Notes under the pieces: model-generated | What the model was told of the DNA's origin: nothing | Database searches by the model: none | The model's input: the letters and a program-made list of their open reading frames with translations, nothing else | Made by a program: the position numbers and the translations under genes | NCBI RefSeq assembly: GCF_000372825.1 | Contig: NZ_KB910516.1 | Coordinates: 57,501 to 121,500, forward strand | From: Methylobacterium sp. 77 | Lineage (GTDB): Bacteria; Pseudomonadota; Alphaproteobacteria; Rhizobiales; Beijerinckiaceae | DNA length: 64,000 bases | Direction of reading: 5' to 3' | In this document: positions 1-16,422 of the stretch, piece by piece | Position numbering within the stretch: position 1 is the stretch's first letter | Layout: each line of letters begins with the position of its first letter

Positions 1-2
1 GG

Positions 3-524
3 GTTTTCAATGCCCTCCTCATGATCGCGCGTCTGGAGGCGGGGAGTGCCAGCGAGATCATGGGCCGGTTCGATCTCGGCCTCGTCGCTCAGGAGGTCGG
101 CGAACTCTACGAGGCCCTGGCCTCCGAGCGGGGGATGGGCCTGGTCATGGAGGCTCCGGAAGGCCTCCCGCTCTGCGGCAATCGCGAACTCGTGGGCCAG
201 GCCCTTGCTAACCTCATCGACAACGCGGTGAAATACGGCGGATCGGCGGGGATGGTTCACGTGAAAGCCGAGCCGCGCGGATCGAGCGTCGCGGTCATCG
301 TGTCGGACAATGGTCCGGGCATTCCCGAGGAGGCGCGCGGGCGGGTGCTCGGGCGCTTCGTCCGGCTCGAGGAGGCACGGTCCAGGCCCGGTTTCGGGCT
401 CGGCCTCAGCCTCGTCAACGCCGTGGTGCGCCTTCATCAGGGCACACTCGCGCTGGAAGACAATCGACCGGGGCTGCGTGTCGTCATGACCCTCCCGGCC
501 GAGCCGGAGAGGGACAGCGTGTGA
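3..524 (+). CDS. Sensor histidine kinase, C-terminal part (5' end outside window)
   Basis: The reading frame is already open at the left edge, so only the end of the protein is visible. It begins with VFNALLMIARLEAG, the second helix of a HisKA dimerisation domain, so the phospho-accepting His lies just upstream. The rest is an HATPase_c domain: N box LANLIDNAVKYG, G1 box VSDNGPGIP and G2 box GFGLGLSLVNAVV, all intact, so the ATP-binding half looks functional. The kinase would phosphorylate a response regulator, probably encoded upstream outside the window; its signal cannot be seen. Its TGA stop overlaps the GTG start of glnE (GTGA), suggesting translational coupling. Confidence 0.9.
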   Translation, partial: VFNALLMIARLEAGSASEIMGRFDLGLVAQEVGELYEALASERGMGLVMEAPEGLPLCGNRELVGQALANLIDNAVKYGGSAGMVHVKAEPRGSSVAVIVSDNGPGIPEEARGRVLGRFVRLEEARSRPGFGLGLSLVNAVVRLHQGTLALEDNRPGLRVVMTLPAEPERDSV

Positions 525-3430
525 CCAGTGAAGCGCCCTTGACCCAGCGCCTGACGAGGGCGCCCGTCCTGACCGATCCCGAACGTGCGGCGGTTCGGCT
601 GAAGGATGTCGCGATGCGGCTCGGTCGCATCGACGACGCGACGCGGGCGCTTCTCCTCGGGCTTGCCGACCATTCTCCCTTCCTGTGGCAACGCGCGGCG
701 CGCGAGCCCGAACGCCTCGCGGCGATGCTCGATCGCGCACCCGAGGCCGTGAGCGCCGATCTCATCGCCCGGCAGAGATCGGCCGCCCGGTCCGAGACGG
801 GTGAGGTGCGCGACCTCGATGCCGTCGCTGCGGAACTCCGTCGCAACCGCGCGGACCATGCACTTCTGGTGGCGTTGGCCGATATTGGCGGAGCCTGGCC
901 TCTGGCGACGGTGACCCGTGCGCTCTCCGATTTCGCGGATGCATCGGTTCATGCGGCGGCCGATGCACTCCTGCTGCAGGCAGTCCAAGCCGGGCGGCTT
1001 CAACCGCGCGATGCCGCAGACCCTCAGGTCGGTTCGGGCCTCGTCATCCTCGGACTCGGTAAACTCGGAGCCGGGGAACTCAATTATTCCAGCGACATCG
1101 ACCTCGTCGTGTTTTTCGATCCCGACATCGCGCAGTTGAAAGATGGTGTCGCCGCGACACCGTTCTTTTCCAAGCTCGCGCAGGGCATCGCCAAGCTGCT
1201 GCAGGAGCGCACCGCCGACGGATACGTTCATCGGGTCGATTATCGTCTCCGCCCCGATCCTGGATCGACGCCGACGGCGATCTCTCTGAATTCGGCCTAT
1301 GTCTATTACGAGAATCTCGGTCAGAACTGGGAGCGCGCCGCCTACATCAAAGCACGGGCCATCGCGGGAGACATCCCCGTCGGCGAGCAATTCCTCGCGG
1401 GATTGCGACCATTCATCTGGCGCAAATATTTCGACTTCGCGTCCATCGCCGATGTCCATGCGATGAAGCGACAGATCCATGCGGTACGCGGGCACGACAC
1501 GATCGCCGTGGCCGGTCACGACATCAAGCTCGGGCGCGGCGGCATCCGTGAGATCGAGTTCTTCGTCCAGACCCAGCAGCTGGTTTTCGGCGGACGACGA
1601 CCGGACCTGCGCGGCCGGCGCACCATCGCGATGCTGAGCGCCCTCACCGAGGAGGGCTGGATCGACGACACCGCACGCGACGAACTCGGGCGTGCTTACG
1701 ATTTCCTGCGCACCATCGAGCATCGCCTGCAGATGGTGAACGACGAGCAGACTCAGCGCCTGCCGACGGAGGCGGAAGACATCGAGGGCTTCGCCCGTTT
1801 CGCCGGGTTTGCCGACGCCAAGGCTTTCGAGACGGAACTCCTGCACCATGCCCGCCGGGTGCAGGCGCATTACGCATTGCTGTTCGAGGCCGAGCCGGAT
1901 CTGTCCTCCTCGGTTGGAGATCTGGTCTTCAGTGGCTCGGACGACGATCCGGCAACGCTCGCCACCCTGCGCAAGCTCGGTTTTGCCGATCCAGAACGCG
2001 TGGCCGAGACGGTGCGCGGGTGGCACTTCGGTCGGCGTCCGGCCGTCCGTACGGCGCGAGCCCGCGAAGTCCTCACCGAACTCGTGCCGGCATTGCTGCA
2101 GGCCCTCGGCGGAACGCCGAACCCGGATGTGGCGCTCGATACCCTCGACCGGGCCTTCGCGCGAATGCCGGCGGCAGTGGAACTCCTCACCATCCTGCGC
2201 TCGAACGACCGGCTGCGCCTGCTCTTCGCAGACCTGTTGGGGAGCGCGCCGCGCCTTGCCGAAACCGTCGCCTTCAGCCCCCACGTCCTCGACACGGTGA
2301 TCGACCCGGCCTTCGTCGTGCCGACCGTCGATGCGGAAGACCTGGCCGCTCAGTATCGTGGGCTGGTCGGAAAACCGGCGGCCTATGAGGACTTCCTCGA
2401 CCGCAGCCGGGACGCGGCGCGGCAATTGCGCTTCGTCACTGGGGCGAGACTTCTCACCGGCATCCTGTCGCCGCAGGCCGCCGGACAGGCCTATGCCGGC
2501 ATCGCCGATGCCGTGATCGAGGCGAGCCTCGAAGCGGTGGCGCGCCAGTTCTTCGAGGAACATGGCGCCGTGCCCGGCGGGCGCTGGGTGGTGCTCGGGC
2601 TCGGTCGGCTCGGTACCTGCCAGATGACCGCGGAATCCGACATCGACCTCGTCGTCCTCTACGATTTCGATGCGGAGAACCGGATGAGTCTCGGGCCGAA
2701 GCCCATCGATGCGGTGAGGGCCTATAACCGGCTCACCCAGCGACTGGTCGCGGCATTGACGGCGCTCACCCGGCGCGGAGGACTCTACGAGGTCGACCTG
2801 CGCCTTCGGCCGGGCGGCGGGCAGGGCCCGGTGGCAGTGCAGCTCCGCAGTTTCCTGCCCTATCAGCAGGACGAGGCCGATCTGTGGGAGCATATGGCGC
2901 TCACCCGCGCCCGTGTGGTCGCCGGGGACCGGGGCCTCGGTGACGCGGTGATGGAGCAGGTTCGCACCATCGTCGGGCTGAAGCGCGAGAGTGGCGTGGT
3001 GTATCGCGCGGTCCGCGAGATGCGCGAGGTCGTCGCCGGCGAGAAGGGGTTCTCGGGGCCGCTCGATCTCAAGCTGGCGCCGGGCGGCCTGCTCGATCTC
3101 GATTTCCTGGCTCAGGCGCTGACCTTGGCCCATGCCGACCGTCATCCCAGCCTCATCGGCCTCGATGCCGTGTCCGTCTTCAGCGAGGCCGCCGATCATG
3201 CCGTGCTGCCTGTCGACGAGGCGCGTCGGCTCGGGGAAGCCTACCGTATCTTCGACGATGCCTTGCACTGGCAGCGCCTGATGGGAGAGGCGGAATCGAG
3301 AGAAGGCGCGTCGGTGGCGCTCACGCGCCTCGCCATCGCCATGGGTTTACCGAATGCGGCGACCCTGGCGGCGGAGCTCGATGAGCGGCGCGAGGAAGTC
3401 CGCGCGCTGTTCGAGCGCCTGCTCGGCTGA
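521..3430 (+). CDS. glnE: Bifunctional glutamine synthetase adenylyltransferase / adenylyl-removing enzyme
   Basis: A 969-residue protein matching GlnE, which adenylylates glutamine synthetase to lower its activity and removes the AMP again under nitrogen limitation, steered by PII. Two nucleotidyltransferase modules are visible. The N-terminal (AR) module has GLGKLG at about 178-183 followed by ELNYSSDIDL with the metal-binding Asp pair (D192, D194). The C-terminal (AT) module has GLGRLG at 693-698 followed by TAESDID (D707, D709). GGIREIEFFVQ near residue 342 is the usual post-catalytic family motif. Length is normal for alphaproteobacteria. The GTG start overlaps the stop of the sensor kinase gene by four bases. 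Confidence 0.96.
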   Translation: MTSEAPLTQRLTRAPVLTDPERAAVRLKDVAMRLGRIDDATRALLLGLADHSPFLWQRAAREPERLAAMLDRAPEAVSADLIARQRSAARSETGEVRDLDAVAAELRRNRADHALLVALADIGGAWPLATVTRALSDFADASVHAAADALLLQAVQAGRLQPRDAADPQVGSGLVILGLGKLGAGELNYSSDIDLVVFFDPDIAQLKDGVAATPFFSKLAQGIAKLLQERTADGYVHRVDYRLRPDPGSTPTAISLNSAYVYYENLGQNWERAAYIKARAIAGDIPVGEQFLAGLRPFIWRKYFDFASIADVHAMKRQIHAVRGHDTIAVAGHDIKLGRGGIREIEFFVQTQQLVFGGRRPDLRGRRTIAMLSALTEEGWIDDTARDELGRAYDFLRTIEHRLQMVNDEQTQRLPTEAEDIEGFARFAGFADAKAFETELLHHARRVQAHYALLFEAEPDLSSSVGDLVFSGSDDDPATLATLRKLGFADPERVAETVRGWHFGRRPAVRTARAREVLTELVPALLQALGGTPNPDVALDTLDRAFARMPAAVELLTILRSNDRLRLLFADLLGSAPRLAETVAFSPHVLDTVIDPAFVVPTVDAEDLAAQYRGLVGKPAAYEDFLDRSRDAARQLRFVTGARLLTGILSPQAAGQAYAGIADAVIEASLEAVARQFFEEHGAVPGGRWVVLGLGRLGTCQMTAESDIDLVVLYDFDAENRMSLGPKPIDAVRAYNRLTQRLVAALTALTRRGGLYEVDLRLRPGGGQGPVAVQLRSFLPYQQDEADLWEHMALTRARVVAGDRGLGDAVMEQVRTIVGLKRESGVVYRAVREMREVVAGEKGFSGPLDLKLAPGGLLDLDFLAQALTLAHADRHPSLIGLDAVSVFSEAADHAVLPVDEARRLGEAYRIFDDALHWQRLMGEAESREGASVALTRLAIAMGLPNAATLAAELDERREEVRALFERLLG

Positions 3431-3441
3431 ACCCTACAGGA

Positions 3442-4455
3442 TCACAGAAGCCCGCGTGCCTTGGCCAAAGCCACGAGGTCGTGTTGCGGGCGGGCGCCGA
3501 TATGCTGGATGACCTCGGCGGCCGCCAGCGCACCGAGGCGGGCGCTCGTCACGTTGTCGAGGCCGCGGGCATGGCCGGCGAGGAAACCTGCCGCGAACAG
3601 GTCACCGGCACCGGTCGTGTCCAGCACCTCGCTCACCGGAGCCGCTTCGACGGAACGGATCTCGCCGCCCTTCACCACCAGGGCGCCATCGGCCGAGCGA
3701 GTGACGAGGCCGAGGAGGTGCATGCCGCGCAGGTTGCGCTCGTCGCGCAGGGCCTTGATCGCGGCCTCGTCGTCCTCCGTCTCGTAGAGACTCTTGAGCT
3801 CGCCGATATTGGCGAACAGGATGTCGATGCTGCCGTCGCGGATCAGGCCGAGAAACTCCTCGCGGTAGCGGCCGACGCAGAACGCGTCCGAAAGGGTGAG
3901 CGCGACCGCGTTGCCGGCGTTGTGAGCGATCTTGGCCGCCTTGCGGAAGGCGTCCTTGGCCGCCGGCGGATCCCAGAGGTAGCCTTCCAGATAGACCGTG
4001 CGGGCGCTCGCCACCGTGGCCTCGTCGAGGTCGGCCGGTGACAGGCCCTGGCAGGCACCGAGATAGGTGTTCATGGTGCGCTCGCCGTCCGGCGTCACCA
4101 GGATGAAGCAGCGCGCGGTGGCCGGACCATCCGATGCGGCCGGGACGGTGAAGGAGACGCCTGTCGCCTTGAGATCGTGGGCGAAGAGGCCGCCGAGTTC
4201 GTCGTCGCGGACCTTGCCGATGAAGCCGGTCTTCGCACCGAGCAGTGCCGCGCCGACCGCCGTGTTGGCGCCCGAGCCGCCCGAGACGATGGTCGCCGGC
4301 CCCATCACCGAGAACAGGCTCTCGGCCCGCTCCTCGTCGATCAGCTGCATGGCACCCTTGGTGACGCCCTGTTCGGTGAGGAACCCCTCATCCGTCCGCG
4401 CGATCAGATCGACGATGGCGTTGCCGAGGACGAGAAGGTCGAGGGGTGCGGTCAT
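3442..4455 (-). CDS. PfkB-family sugar kinase (adenosine kinase-like)
   Basis: 337 residues from the ATG at 4455 (MTAPLDLLVLGNA), preceded by an AGGA ribosome-binding site; a longer frame starting upstream at 4503 lacks family similarity in its first 16 residues. This is a ribokinase/PfkB fold: N-terminal LGNAIVDLIAR, substrate-binding GGSGANTAVG at 59-68, and the C-terminal signature DTTGAGDLFAAG at 279-290 with catalytic base D285. Alphaproteobacterial proteins of this type are usually annotated adenosine kinase, phosphorylating adenosine to AMP, but fructokinase-like substrates cannot be excluded from sequence alone. It converges on glnE with only 11 bases between the stops. Confidence 0.85.
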   Translation of the reverse strand: MTAPLDLLVLGNAIVDLIARTDEGFLTEQGVTKGAMQLIDEERAESLFSVMGPATIVSGGSGANTAVGAALLGAKTGFIGKVRDDELGGLFAHDLKATGVSFTVPAASDGPATARCFILVTPDGERTMNTYLGACQGLSPADLDEATVASARTVYLEGYLWDPPAAKDAFRKAAKIAHNAGNAVALTLSDAFCVGRYREEFLGLIRDGSIDILFANIGELKSLYETEDDEAAIKALRDERNLRGMHLLGLVTRSADGALVVKGGEIRSVEAAPVSEVLDTTGAGDLFAAGFLAGHARGLDNVTSARLGALAAAEVIQHIGARPQHDLVALAKARGLL

Positions 4456-4614
4456 CGGGCATCCTGTCTGGCGCTGGCGATGTTTCAGGCTGTGGCATCG
4501 CACCCGGATAGGGTCAAGCGAGCGAGGGTGTCACGGGTCCGCGAAGGCATCCGCAACCGTGAGGGGCAGGAAAGCTCCCGAGGTCGATGTCGATCGACGA
4601 GGTCGGTCGCCCTC

Positions 4615-9412
<4,798 letters not shown>

Positions 9413-9426
<14 letters not shown>

Positions 9427-9895
9427 GCAGGGCGTCGACACCGGAGATCTCGGTCTTGGCCGGGGATTCCTCGACATTGAGGACGCGCACGACGCCGTCA
9501 TCCACCAGCATGGAATAGCGCTTCGAACGCGGGCCCAGGCCGAAGCCGGCGCCGTCCATGTCGAGGCCGATGGCCTTGGCGAATTCGGCATTGCCGTCGG
9601 CGAGGAACTCGATCGTCTCGGCGCCGCTGGCCTTCTGCCACGCTTCGAGGACGAACACGTCGTTGACCGCGGTCACGGCCACGGCATCGACGCCGCGCGC
9701 CTTGATCTCTTCCTGCTTCTCGACGAAGCCCGGAAGATGATTGCGATGGCAGCTCGGCGTGAACGCGCCGGGCACGCCCACCAGCACGATGCGGCGTCCC
9801 TTGAAGATGTCGTCGGTGGTCTTCGCCTCGGGTCCCCCGGCGCCGTTCACGCGAAAAGTCACCTGGGGAAGGTGGTCGCCAACCTGGATCGTCAT
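9413..9895 (-). CDS. Peroxiredoxin, Prx5/AhpC-TSA family
   Basis: 160 residues. Thioredoxin-fold peroxidase with the Prx5-class active site GVPGAFTPSC, peroxidatic cysteine C49. No second cysteine is present, so this is a one-Cys enzyme probably recycled by glutathione/glutaredoxin; it would reduce hydrogen and organic peroxides in the cytosol. The closing segment GPRSKRYSMLVDDGVVRVLNVEE is typical of the family. Its 3' end overlaps the 3' end of the convergent exonuclease gene by 14 bases, leaving no room for a separate terminator. Confidence 0.93.
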
Positions 9896-10150
9896 CCGTC
9901 GTCGTCTCCTCGATCGCCGCGGCCCTCGCCCATCGGGACGGTCGAGGCTCCGCGATCGCCTGATGTGGATCTCGCGCAGCCGGGTTCGACAGGGCGCGCC
10001 CGGCACCGGAAAACCGTCTAACCCGAGGGTCATAGCCTGTCGAGGAGCGCAGAGGTCGTGCCCACCGGCAAAGACGACGCGTCCTTCCGCCATTCCCTCA
10101 TTCGCGCATTCCCGGCTGGACAAGCGAAGTGGCGCGGCTAGCATGATGCG

Positions 10151-10747
10151 ATGCGACAAAATCCGGCTTCCGCCTATCTCGACGGCCAGTTTCTGGTGGC
10201 GATGCCCGGCCTCACGGACGAGCGTTTCGCGAAGTCGGTGATCTATCTCTGTGCCCATTCGGCGGATGGAGCGATGGGGATCATCCTCAACAAACCCGCC
10301 AGCGACCTGAACATGCCGGACCTCCTGGTCCAGCTCGACATCGCCAGCGAGGAAGACGCCATCCGCCTGCGCGAGCAGGTCGGGCACATCCCCGTGCTGA
10401 TGGGCGGCCCGGTCGATGCCAAGCGCGGCTTCGTGCTCCACACCGACGATTTTCACATCGACCAGTCGACGCTCATCATCGACGACGGGATCTGCCTCAC
10501 CGCCACCGTGGAGATCCTGCGCGCCATCGCGAGCGGGGCAGGGCCGGCGAGTGCCGTACTCGCCCTCGGCTATGCCGGCTGGCAAGCGGGACAGCTCGAG
10601 AACGAGATCCTCGCCAATGGCTGGCTCAACTGCCCGGCCGATCCGGAAGTGATCTTCAACAATGCGCTCGACACGAAGTACGAGCGTACCCTTCGCAGCA
10701 ACGGCATCGATCCGGCGATGCTGTCCTTCAGCGCCGGGCGAGCCTGA
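10151..10747 (+). CDS. YqgE/AlgH family protein (UPF0301)
   Basis: 198 residues beginning [21 protein letters not shown]. Diagnostic family features are [36 protein letters not shown] near the N-terminus, [19 protein letters not shown] in the middle and [22 protein letters not shown] near the end. YqgE proteins are cytosolic and widespread in Proteobacteria; AlgH in Pseudomonas affects alginate and virulence regulation, but the biochemical activity is unknown. The gene stands alone, divergent from the peroxiredoxin across about 255 bases in which no operator was recognised. Confidence 0.92.
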   Translation: MRQNPASAYLDGQFLVAMPGLTDERFAKSVIYLCAHSADGAMGIILNKPASDLNMPDLLVQLDIASEEDAIRLREQVGHIPVLMGGPVDAKRGFVLHTDDFHIDQSTLIIDDGICLTATVEILRAIASGAGPASAVLALGYAGWQAGQLENEILANGWLNCPADPEVIFNNALDTKYERTLRSNGIDPAMLSFSAGRA

Positions 10748-10768
10748 AAAGCGCCAATTCGGAAAGCC

Positions 10769-11767
10769 TCATTCGGCGAGCGGTGACCCATCGCCGTCCG
10801 GGTTCATTCCGTCAACCGATGGTTTCGGCTTGCGCGGCCGGGGCGTCGTGCTCGCGGTCGGCGTCGTCGTGTTGGCGCCGAGCCGCGTCGCCAAGGCGAG
10901 GGCGCGAGCTTCGGTGAAACGCGCGTTGCAGAAGCCGTGGGCGCCCTCGCGGGCGTAGGTGCGGCAGGTCTGCTCGCGGTCGGAGGAGAAGGCCGCCTGT
11001 TCGGTGACGATGGTACGCACATCCTGTCCGCGGGCGCGCTGGGTCATCACCTTGTAATTGTCGCGCACCGCCTTGTCGGCCACGCCTCGCCCGGTGTCGA
11101 ACTCAGCCGAGCGGGGGATCAGCGTCGCCGCCGCAGGTCCCCACAGTCCGCTCGGGTTGGTGGCGCAATCGGCCGCTGCGAAGCTGCAGACGCGGCTGCC
11201 GCTCAGCGGTGTGACCAGGACGCTCCCCTCCAACACCTCGAACCGAAGCGGGCATTCGCCGCCCTTGACGTCGTAGCGCGTCACGCCCTCGGGGCGCCCC
11301 TCGGACGACAAGGAGATCGGGCTGCCGCCGGAGAGCGGAACCTTGCAGGTCTCGCTCGGCTGAGAAATCTTCGTGCCCGGCAGCGTGATCCGCGCCGTCG
11401 CGGCGGTGCCGGCCTTGTCGATCTTGAGGCTGCCGGTCAGCCCGTTCAGCATCAGTTCCTGACCGAGGATGTTGTCTTCGGCCGGTGTCTTGAGCACGAC
11501 GGGACGCAGCGGGGCGGGTGCGGGTTTCGGAACCTCGGCCGCCGGATCTCCCGGCGCGCCGGGCGGAAGGAGCGTGCCCGGCTGAGGTGCGCCGGCCGGG
11601 GGCACGCCGCGTGGCGGTGCCGGCGGCTTGGCGGCCTTGCCGATGCCGAACAACTCCTCGAAGAAGTTCTGTGCGACGGCTTCGGTCACCGGGACGGCGA
11701 CGAGCGGCAGCAGGAGGAGGGCGGGGAGCAGGCGGACGGCTCGGAACGGACGCATCAAGTCTTTCAT
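10769..11767 (-). CDS. Secreted proline-rich protein of unknown function
   Basis: 332 residues from ATG 11767, chosen because it follows AGAGG and opens directly on a signal peptide (hydrophobic LLPALLLLPLVAVPV, probable cleavage after AVAQ near residue 33). A linker very rich in Pro, Ala and Gly spans about residues 45-95, then a compact region of about 200 residues contains six cysteines (SETCKV, GGECPL, SRVCSF, AADCAT, QTCRTY, HGFCNA), suggesting disulfide bonding in the periplasm. The tail is Thr/Pro/Lys-rich. I do not recognise the family. It converges on yqgE, 21 bases away, and is divergent from dnaK. Confidence 0.7.
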   Translation of the reverse strand: MKDLMRPFRAVRLLPALLLLPLVAVPVTEAVAQNFFEELFGIGKAAKPPAPPRGVPPAGAPQPGTLLPPGAPGDPAAEVPKPAPAPLRPVVLKTPAEDNILGQELMLNGLTGSLKIDKAGTAATARITLPGTKISQPSETCKVPLSGGSPISLSSEGRPEGVTRYDVKGGECPLRFEVLEGSVLVTPLSGSRVCSFAAADCATNPSGLWGPAAATLIPRSAEFDTGRGVADKAVRDNYKVMTQRARGQDVRTIVTEQAAFSSDREQTCRTYAREGAHGFCNARFTEARALALATRLGANTTTPTASTTPRPRKPKPSVDGMNPDGDGSPLAE

Positions 11768-12261
11768 GCCTCTGGAACCTGCATCATCCGGCCGTGACGG
11801 ACCTTGGTGCGGCGGGCTCTCGTTGTCTGCATCAGCTTTGTCGAAACCGAGTTCCATTTCTTGGCCGATACGCGAAGGGCTCGACCCCTTCCAGTCCCGG
11901 ACCGGGCCCGGAAACCGGTCTTCCATCGTGAAACCTAGCATGTGATCGATGGCGCGGACGTGGCGTCCCTGCAACAAATTTGAGGTCCATGCCGCCTCAG
12001 GCCGATAGTTTCAGGTGCAAACGTCCTGATCGGCAAAGGAGATAGGTCCGGCGCGCCGGTTCGGGGCGCTTTGCCTTGCGGCTCCGCATCACCCTTCTTA
12101 TATCCGGCGGGACGCGGGATTAAGACCTGGATTGGCGCGTTTCACGCGCTCTGGCTGGTTCGAATTCCGCTCTCACAATCTTTCGTTCTTCACCGCCATG
12201 GGCCGGGCCGCTTCGGGGCTCGGCGGTCTGCTTGACCAAATGACATGAGAGGGATCCCACC
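11768..12261. other. Intergenic region between the secreted protein gene and dnaK
   Basis: 494 bases without a supported gene. The right half holds the sigma-32-type promoter described separately and a dnaK leader of about 150 bases. GGTTCGAATTCC at about 12158 resembles a tRNA T-loop, but no acceptor or anticodon stems surround it. No other signal was recognised in the left half. Confidence 0.6.
12075..12103 (+). promoter_or_regulatory. Sigma-32 (RpoH) heat-shock promoter of dnaK
   Basis: CTTG at 12075-12078, then exactly 18 bases, then CTTATAT at 12097-12103. This matches the alphaproteobacterial RpoH consensus CTTG-N17/18-CYTATNT at every defined base. Transcription would start near 12110, giving a dnaK leader of about 150 bases. 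The rpoH gene lies in the same window at 37.2 kb. Confidence 0.85.
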
Positions 12262-14178
<1,917 letters not shown>

Positions 14179-14193
14179 GACGCGCGCTGCATG

Positions 14194-14217
14194 CGGGGCC
14201 GGAGCGATCCGGCCCCG
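14194..14217 (+). terminator. Intercistronic hairpin between dnaK and dnaJ
   Basis: Perfect 9-bp GC stem: CGGGGCCGG (14194-14202), loop AGCGAT, CCGGCCCCG (14209-14217), beginning 15 bases after the dnaK stop. There is no following T-run, so it is more likely a partial terminator or a 3' end-stabilising and processing structure that keeps DnaK above DnaJ than a full stop. Confidence 0.65.
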
Positions 14218-14296
14218 TAGCATGTCTGGTAACGGCGACGACGGCGTGATCCCGACCAGATCGGTGCGATCCGCCTAGGACTTTTGAGGACGAGGT

Positions 14297-15463
14297 ATGT
14301 CGAAGCGGGACTACTACGAGATTCTTGGGGTCTCAAAGACCGCGACCGACGGCGAGATGAAGGTCGCCTTCCGCAAGCTGGCCATGACCTATCACCCGGA
14401 TCGTAATCCGGGGAATGCCGAAGCCGAGCTCCAGTTCAAGGAAATCAACGAGGCCTACCAGACGCTCACCGACGGGCAGAAGCGCGCGGCCTACGATCGG
14501 TTCGGCCATGCCGCCTTCCAACAGGGCGGTGCGGGTGGGCCCGGATTCGGCAACGAGTTCGGCGACTTCATGTCGGACATCTTCGACAATTTCTTCGGCG
14601 ATGGCAGAGGCGCCGGCGCCGCTGCTGGCGCGGCGCGCGGCGGTCGGGGCGGCGCGACGCGCGAGCGCGGCGCGGATCTGCGCTACAACCTCGAGATCTC
14701 TCTGGAGGATGCGTTCGGCGGCAAGACCGAAACCATCACGATGGCCACCGCCGTCACCTGCGATGTCTGCTCGGGCACGGGCGCCAAGGCAGGATCCAAG
14801 CCGAAGCCCTGCCAGACCTGCGGCGGCTATGGCCGCGTTCGGGCGGCGCAAGGCTTTTTCGCCATCGAGCGGACGTGCCCGGCATGCCACGGGCGCGGTG
14901 AGATCATCGACAATCCGTGCAGTGGTTGTGCCGGCGCCGGCCGTGTCACGCGGGAGCGTACGCTCTCGATCAACGTCCCGGCCGGTGTCGATGACGGATT
15001 GCGGATCCGGCTGGCCGGCGAGGGCGAGACCGGCTTGCGCGGCGGTCCGGCGGGCGACCTCTACGTCTTCCTCTCGATCAAGCCGCACACGTTCTTCCAA
15101 CGGGACGGGGCCGATCTGTTCTGCCGCGTTCCGATCTCCATGGTGACCGCCGCTCTGTCGGGAGAGATCACCGTGCCCGTCATCGACGGATCTCAGACCC
15201 AGGTGCGTATCCCGGCGGGTACGCAGACCGCCAAGCAATTTCGGATCAAGGGCCGGGGCATGCCGGTCCTCCGGTCCCGCGACGTCGGCGACCTCTATAT
15301 CCAGGTCTTCGTCGAGACCCCGCAGAACCTGTCGAAGCGCCAGCGCGAACTTCTCCAAGAGTTCAACAGCACGGCCTCGGAGGAAAACCATCCCGAGAGC
15401 GCCGGCTTCTTCTCGAAGGTGCGCGACTTCTTCGACGGCCTCAGCGGTGCTGCCCGTTCATGA
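14297..15463 (+). CDS. dnaJ: Hsp40 co-chaperone DnaJ
   Basis: 388 residues, ribosome-binding site GAGGACGAGG. It stimulates DnaK ATP hydrolysis and delivers substrates. Domains in order: J domain 1-70 with HPD at 33-35; Gly/Phe-rich linker about 75-125; zinc-binding domain with four CxxCxGxG repeats ([32 protein letters not shown]) about 155-215; C-terminal substrate-binding domains with [19 protein letters not shown]. Complete and canonical. It is probably co-transcribed with dnaK from the heat-shock promoter at 12.07 kb. Confidence 0.98.
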   Translation: MSKRDYYEILGVSKTATDGEMKVAFRKLAMTYHPDRNPGNAEAELQFKEINEAYQTLTDGQKRAAYDRFGHAAFQQGGAGGPGFGNEFGDFMSDIFDNFFGDGRGAGAAAGAARGGRGGATRERGADLRYNLEISLEDAFGGKTETITMATAVTCDVCSGTGAKAGSKPKPCQTCGGYGRVRAAQGFFAIERTCPACHGRGEIIDNPCSGCAGAGRVTRERTLSINVPAGVDDGLRIRLAGEGETGLRGGPAGDLYVFLSIKPHTFFQRDGADLFCRVPISMVTAALSGEITVPVIDGSQTQVRIPAGTQTAKQFRIKGRGMPVLRSRDVGDLYIQVFVETPQNLSKRQRELLQEFNSTASEENHPESAGFFSKVRDFFDGLSGAARS

Positions 15464-15648
15464 TGGTGCGCGTCGTGCGTCAAGGCGGATCGAAACGGCC
15501 TCGCCGCCGTTGTGGCTGTGGCGGCGTTGCATCGTCGCGGCAAGCTCGCTCCGCCTCCAACGGACGATGCGAGGCTTTCGCCTTGACGGGGATCGCTCTT
15601 TTGTCGTCTAGCCTTAGCTTCCCACGCGTGATCTGAGGATAGTGGATC

Positions 15649-16284
15649 TTGCTGCCTCTACGCCGTCCCAGTGCCAAAGCCTTCGCCGCTACCGGTTCTG
15701 TCCGTGAACGGCGGGAGCCGCTGGAAGACGAAGCGCGCTTCCTTCGCTCCTGGTTCGAGAGGCCGCTCGTCACCGGTTCGGTGACACCGTCGGGCAAGAT
15801 GCTCGCTCGGATGATGGCTTCCTATGTCGACCCCCGTACGCCCGGTCCCGTGATCGAGCTCGGGCCCGGTACGGGGCCGGTGACCGAGGCTCTGATCCGC
15901 CGCGGTATCGAGCAGGAGCGTCTCGTCCTCGTCGAGTACAATCCCGATTTCTGCAAGCTGCTTCAGAAGCGCTTTCCCCGCGCCACCATCCTGCGCGGCG
16001 ATGCCTATAATATCCAGCAGACCATCGGCAGCCTCCTCACCGAGAAGGCGGCGGCGACCGTCTCCAGCCTTCCGCTCTTCACGAAGCCGCTGGAACAGCG
16101 CCTCGACCTCTTGAACGCCGCGCATGCGCTCATGCATCCGAGCGCTCCGTTCGTTCAGTTCACCTACGCCGTGGTGCCGCCGATCCCGGCGCGCTGCGAT
16201 GCCGGCAGCTACACCGCCAGCCGTTCCAGCCGGGTCTGGCTCAACCTGCCGCCGGCGCGGGTTTGGGTCTATCGTCGGCCGTAG
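15649..16284 (+). CDS. pmtA: PmtA-like phospholipid N-methyltransferase / class I SAM methyltransferase
   Basis: 211 residues if translation starts at TTG 15649, supported by GAGGA at 15634-15638 and a stop codon at 15640 that prevents a longer frame; no in-frame ATG lies before the conserved part. The SAM-binding motif is VIELGPGTGPVT (68-79) and the motif IV-like segment SSLPLF replaces the NLPY of rRNA adenine dimethylases. That combination, with FLRSWFERPLVTGSVTPSGK upstream, resembles rhizobial PmtA, which methylates phosphatidylethanolamine towards phosphatidylcholine. Substrate assignment is by family resemblance only; an rRNA dimethylase-related enzyme is the alternative. Monocistronic by spacing. 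Confidence 0.75.
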   Translation: MLPLRRPSAKAFAATGSVRERREPLEDEARFLRSWFERPLVTGSVTPSGKMLARMMASYVDPRTPGPVIELGPGTGPVTEALIRRGIEQERLVLVEYNPDFCKLLQKRFPRATILRGDAYNIQQTIGSLLTEKAAATVSSLPLFTKPLEQRLDLLNAAHALMHPSAPFVQFTYAVVPPIPARCDAGSYTASRSSRVWLNLPPARVWVYRRP

Positions 16285-16422
16285 AGGCGAGAGCTCCTAC
16301 CGCCATAGTCCTTCAGCCAACCTCAGCTGAAGGCGCGGCTCACCTGCCATTCAGCGATGCGCCGATAGGGTCGTTTCAGAGCGCCGAGACAGTCTCGGTG
16401 CAGTCATCTGACGGAGACCGAC

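Noticed and set aside
437..3268. Minus-strand open frame of 943 codons opposite glnE
   Set aside because: Shadow of a GC-rich gene: His/Arg/Gly-rich translation without any domain, while glnE on the plus strand has both catalytic motifs.
12155..12180. tRNA-like T-loop GGTTCGAATTCC before dnaK
   Set aside because: The flanking bases do not pair as a T stem and there are no D, anticodon or acceptor arms.
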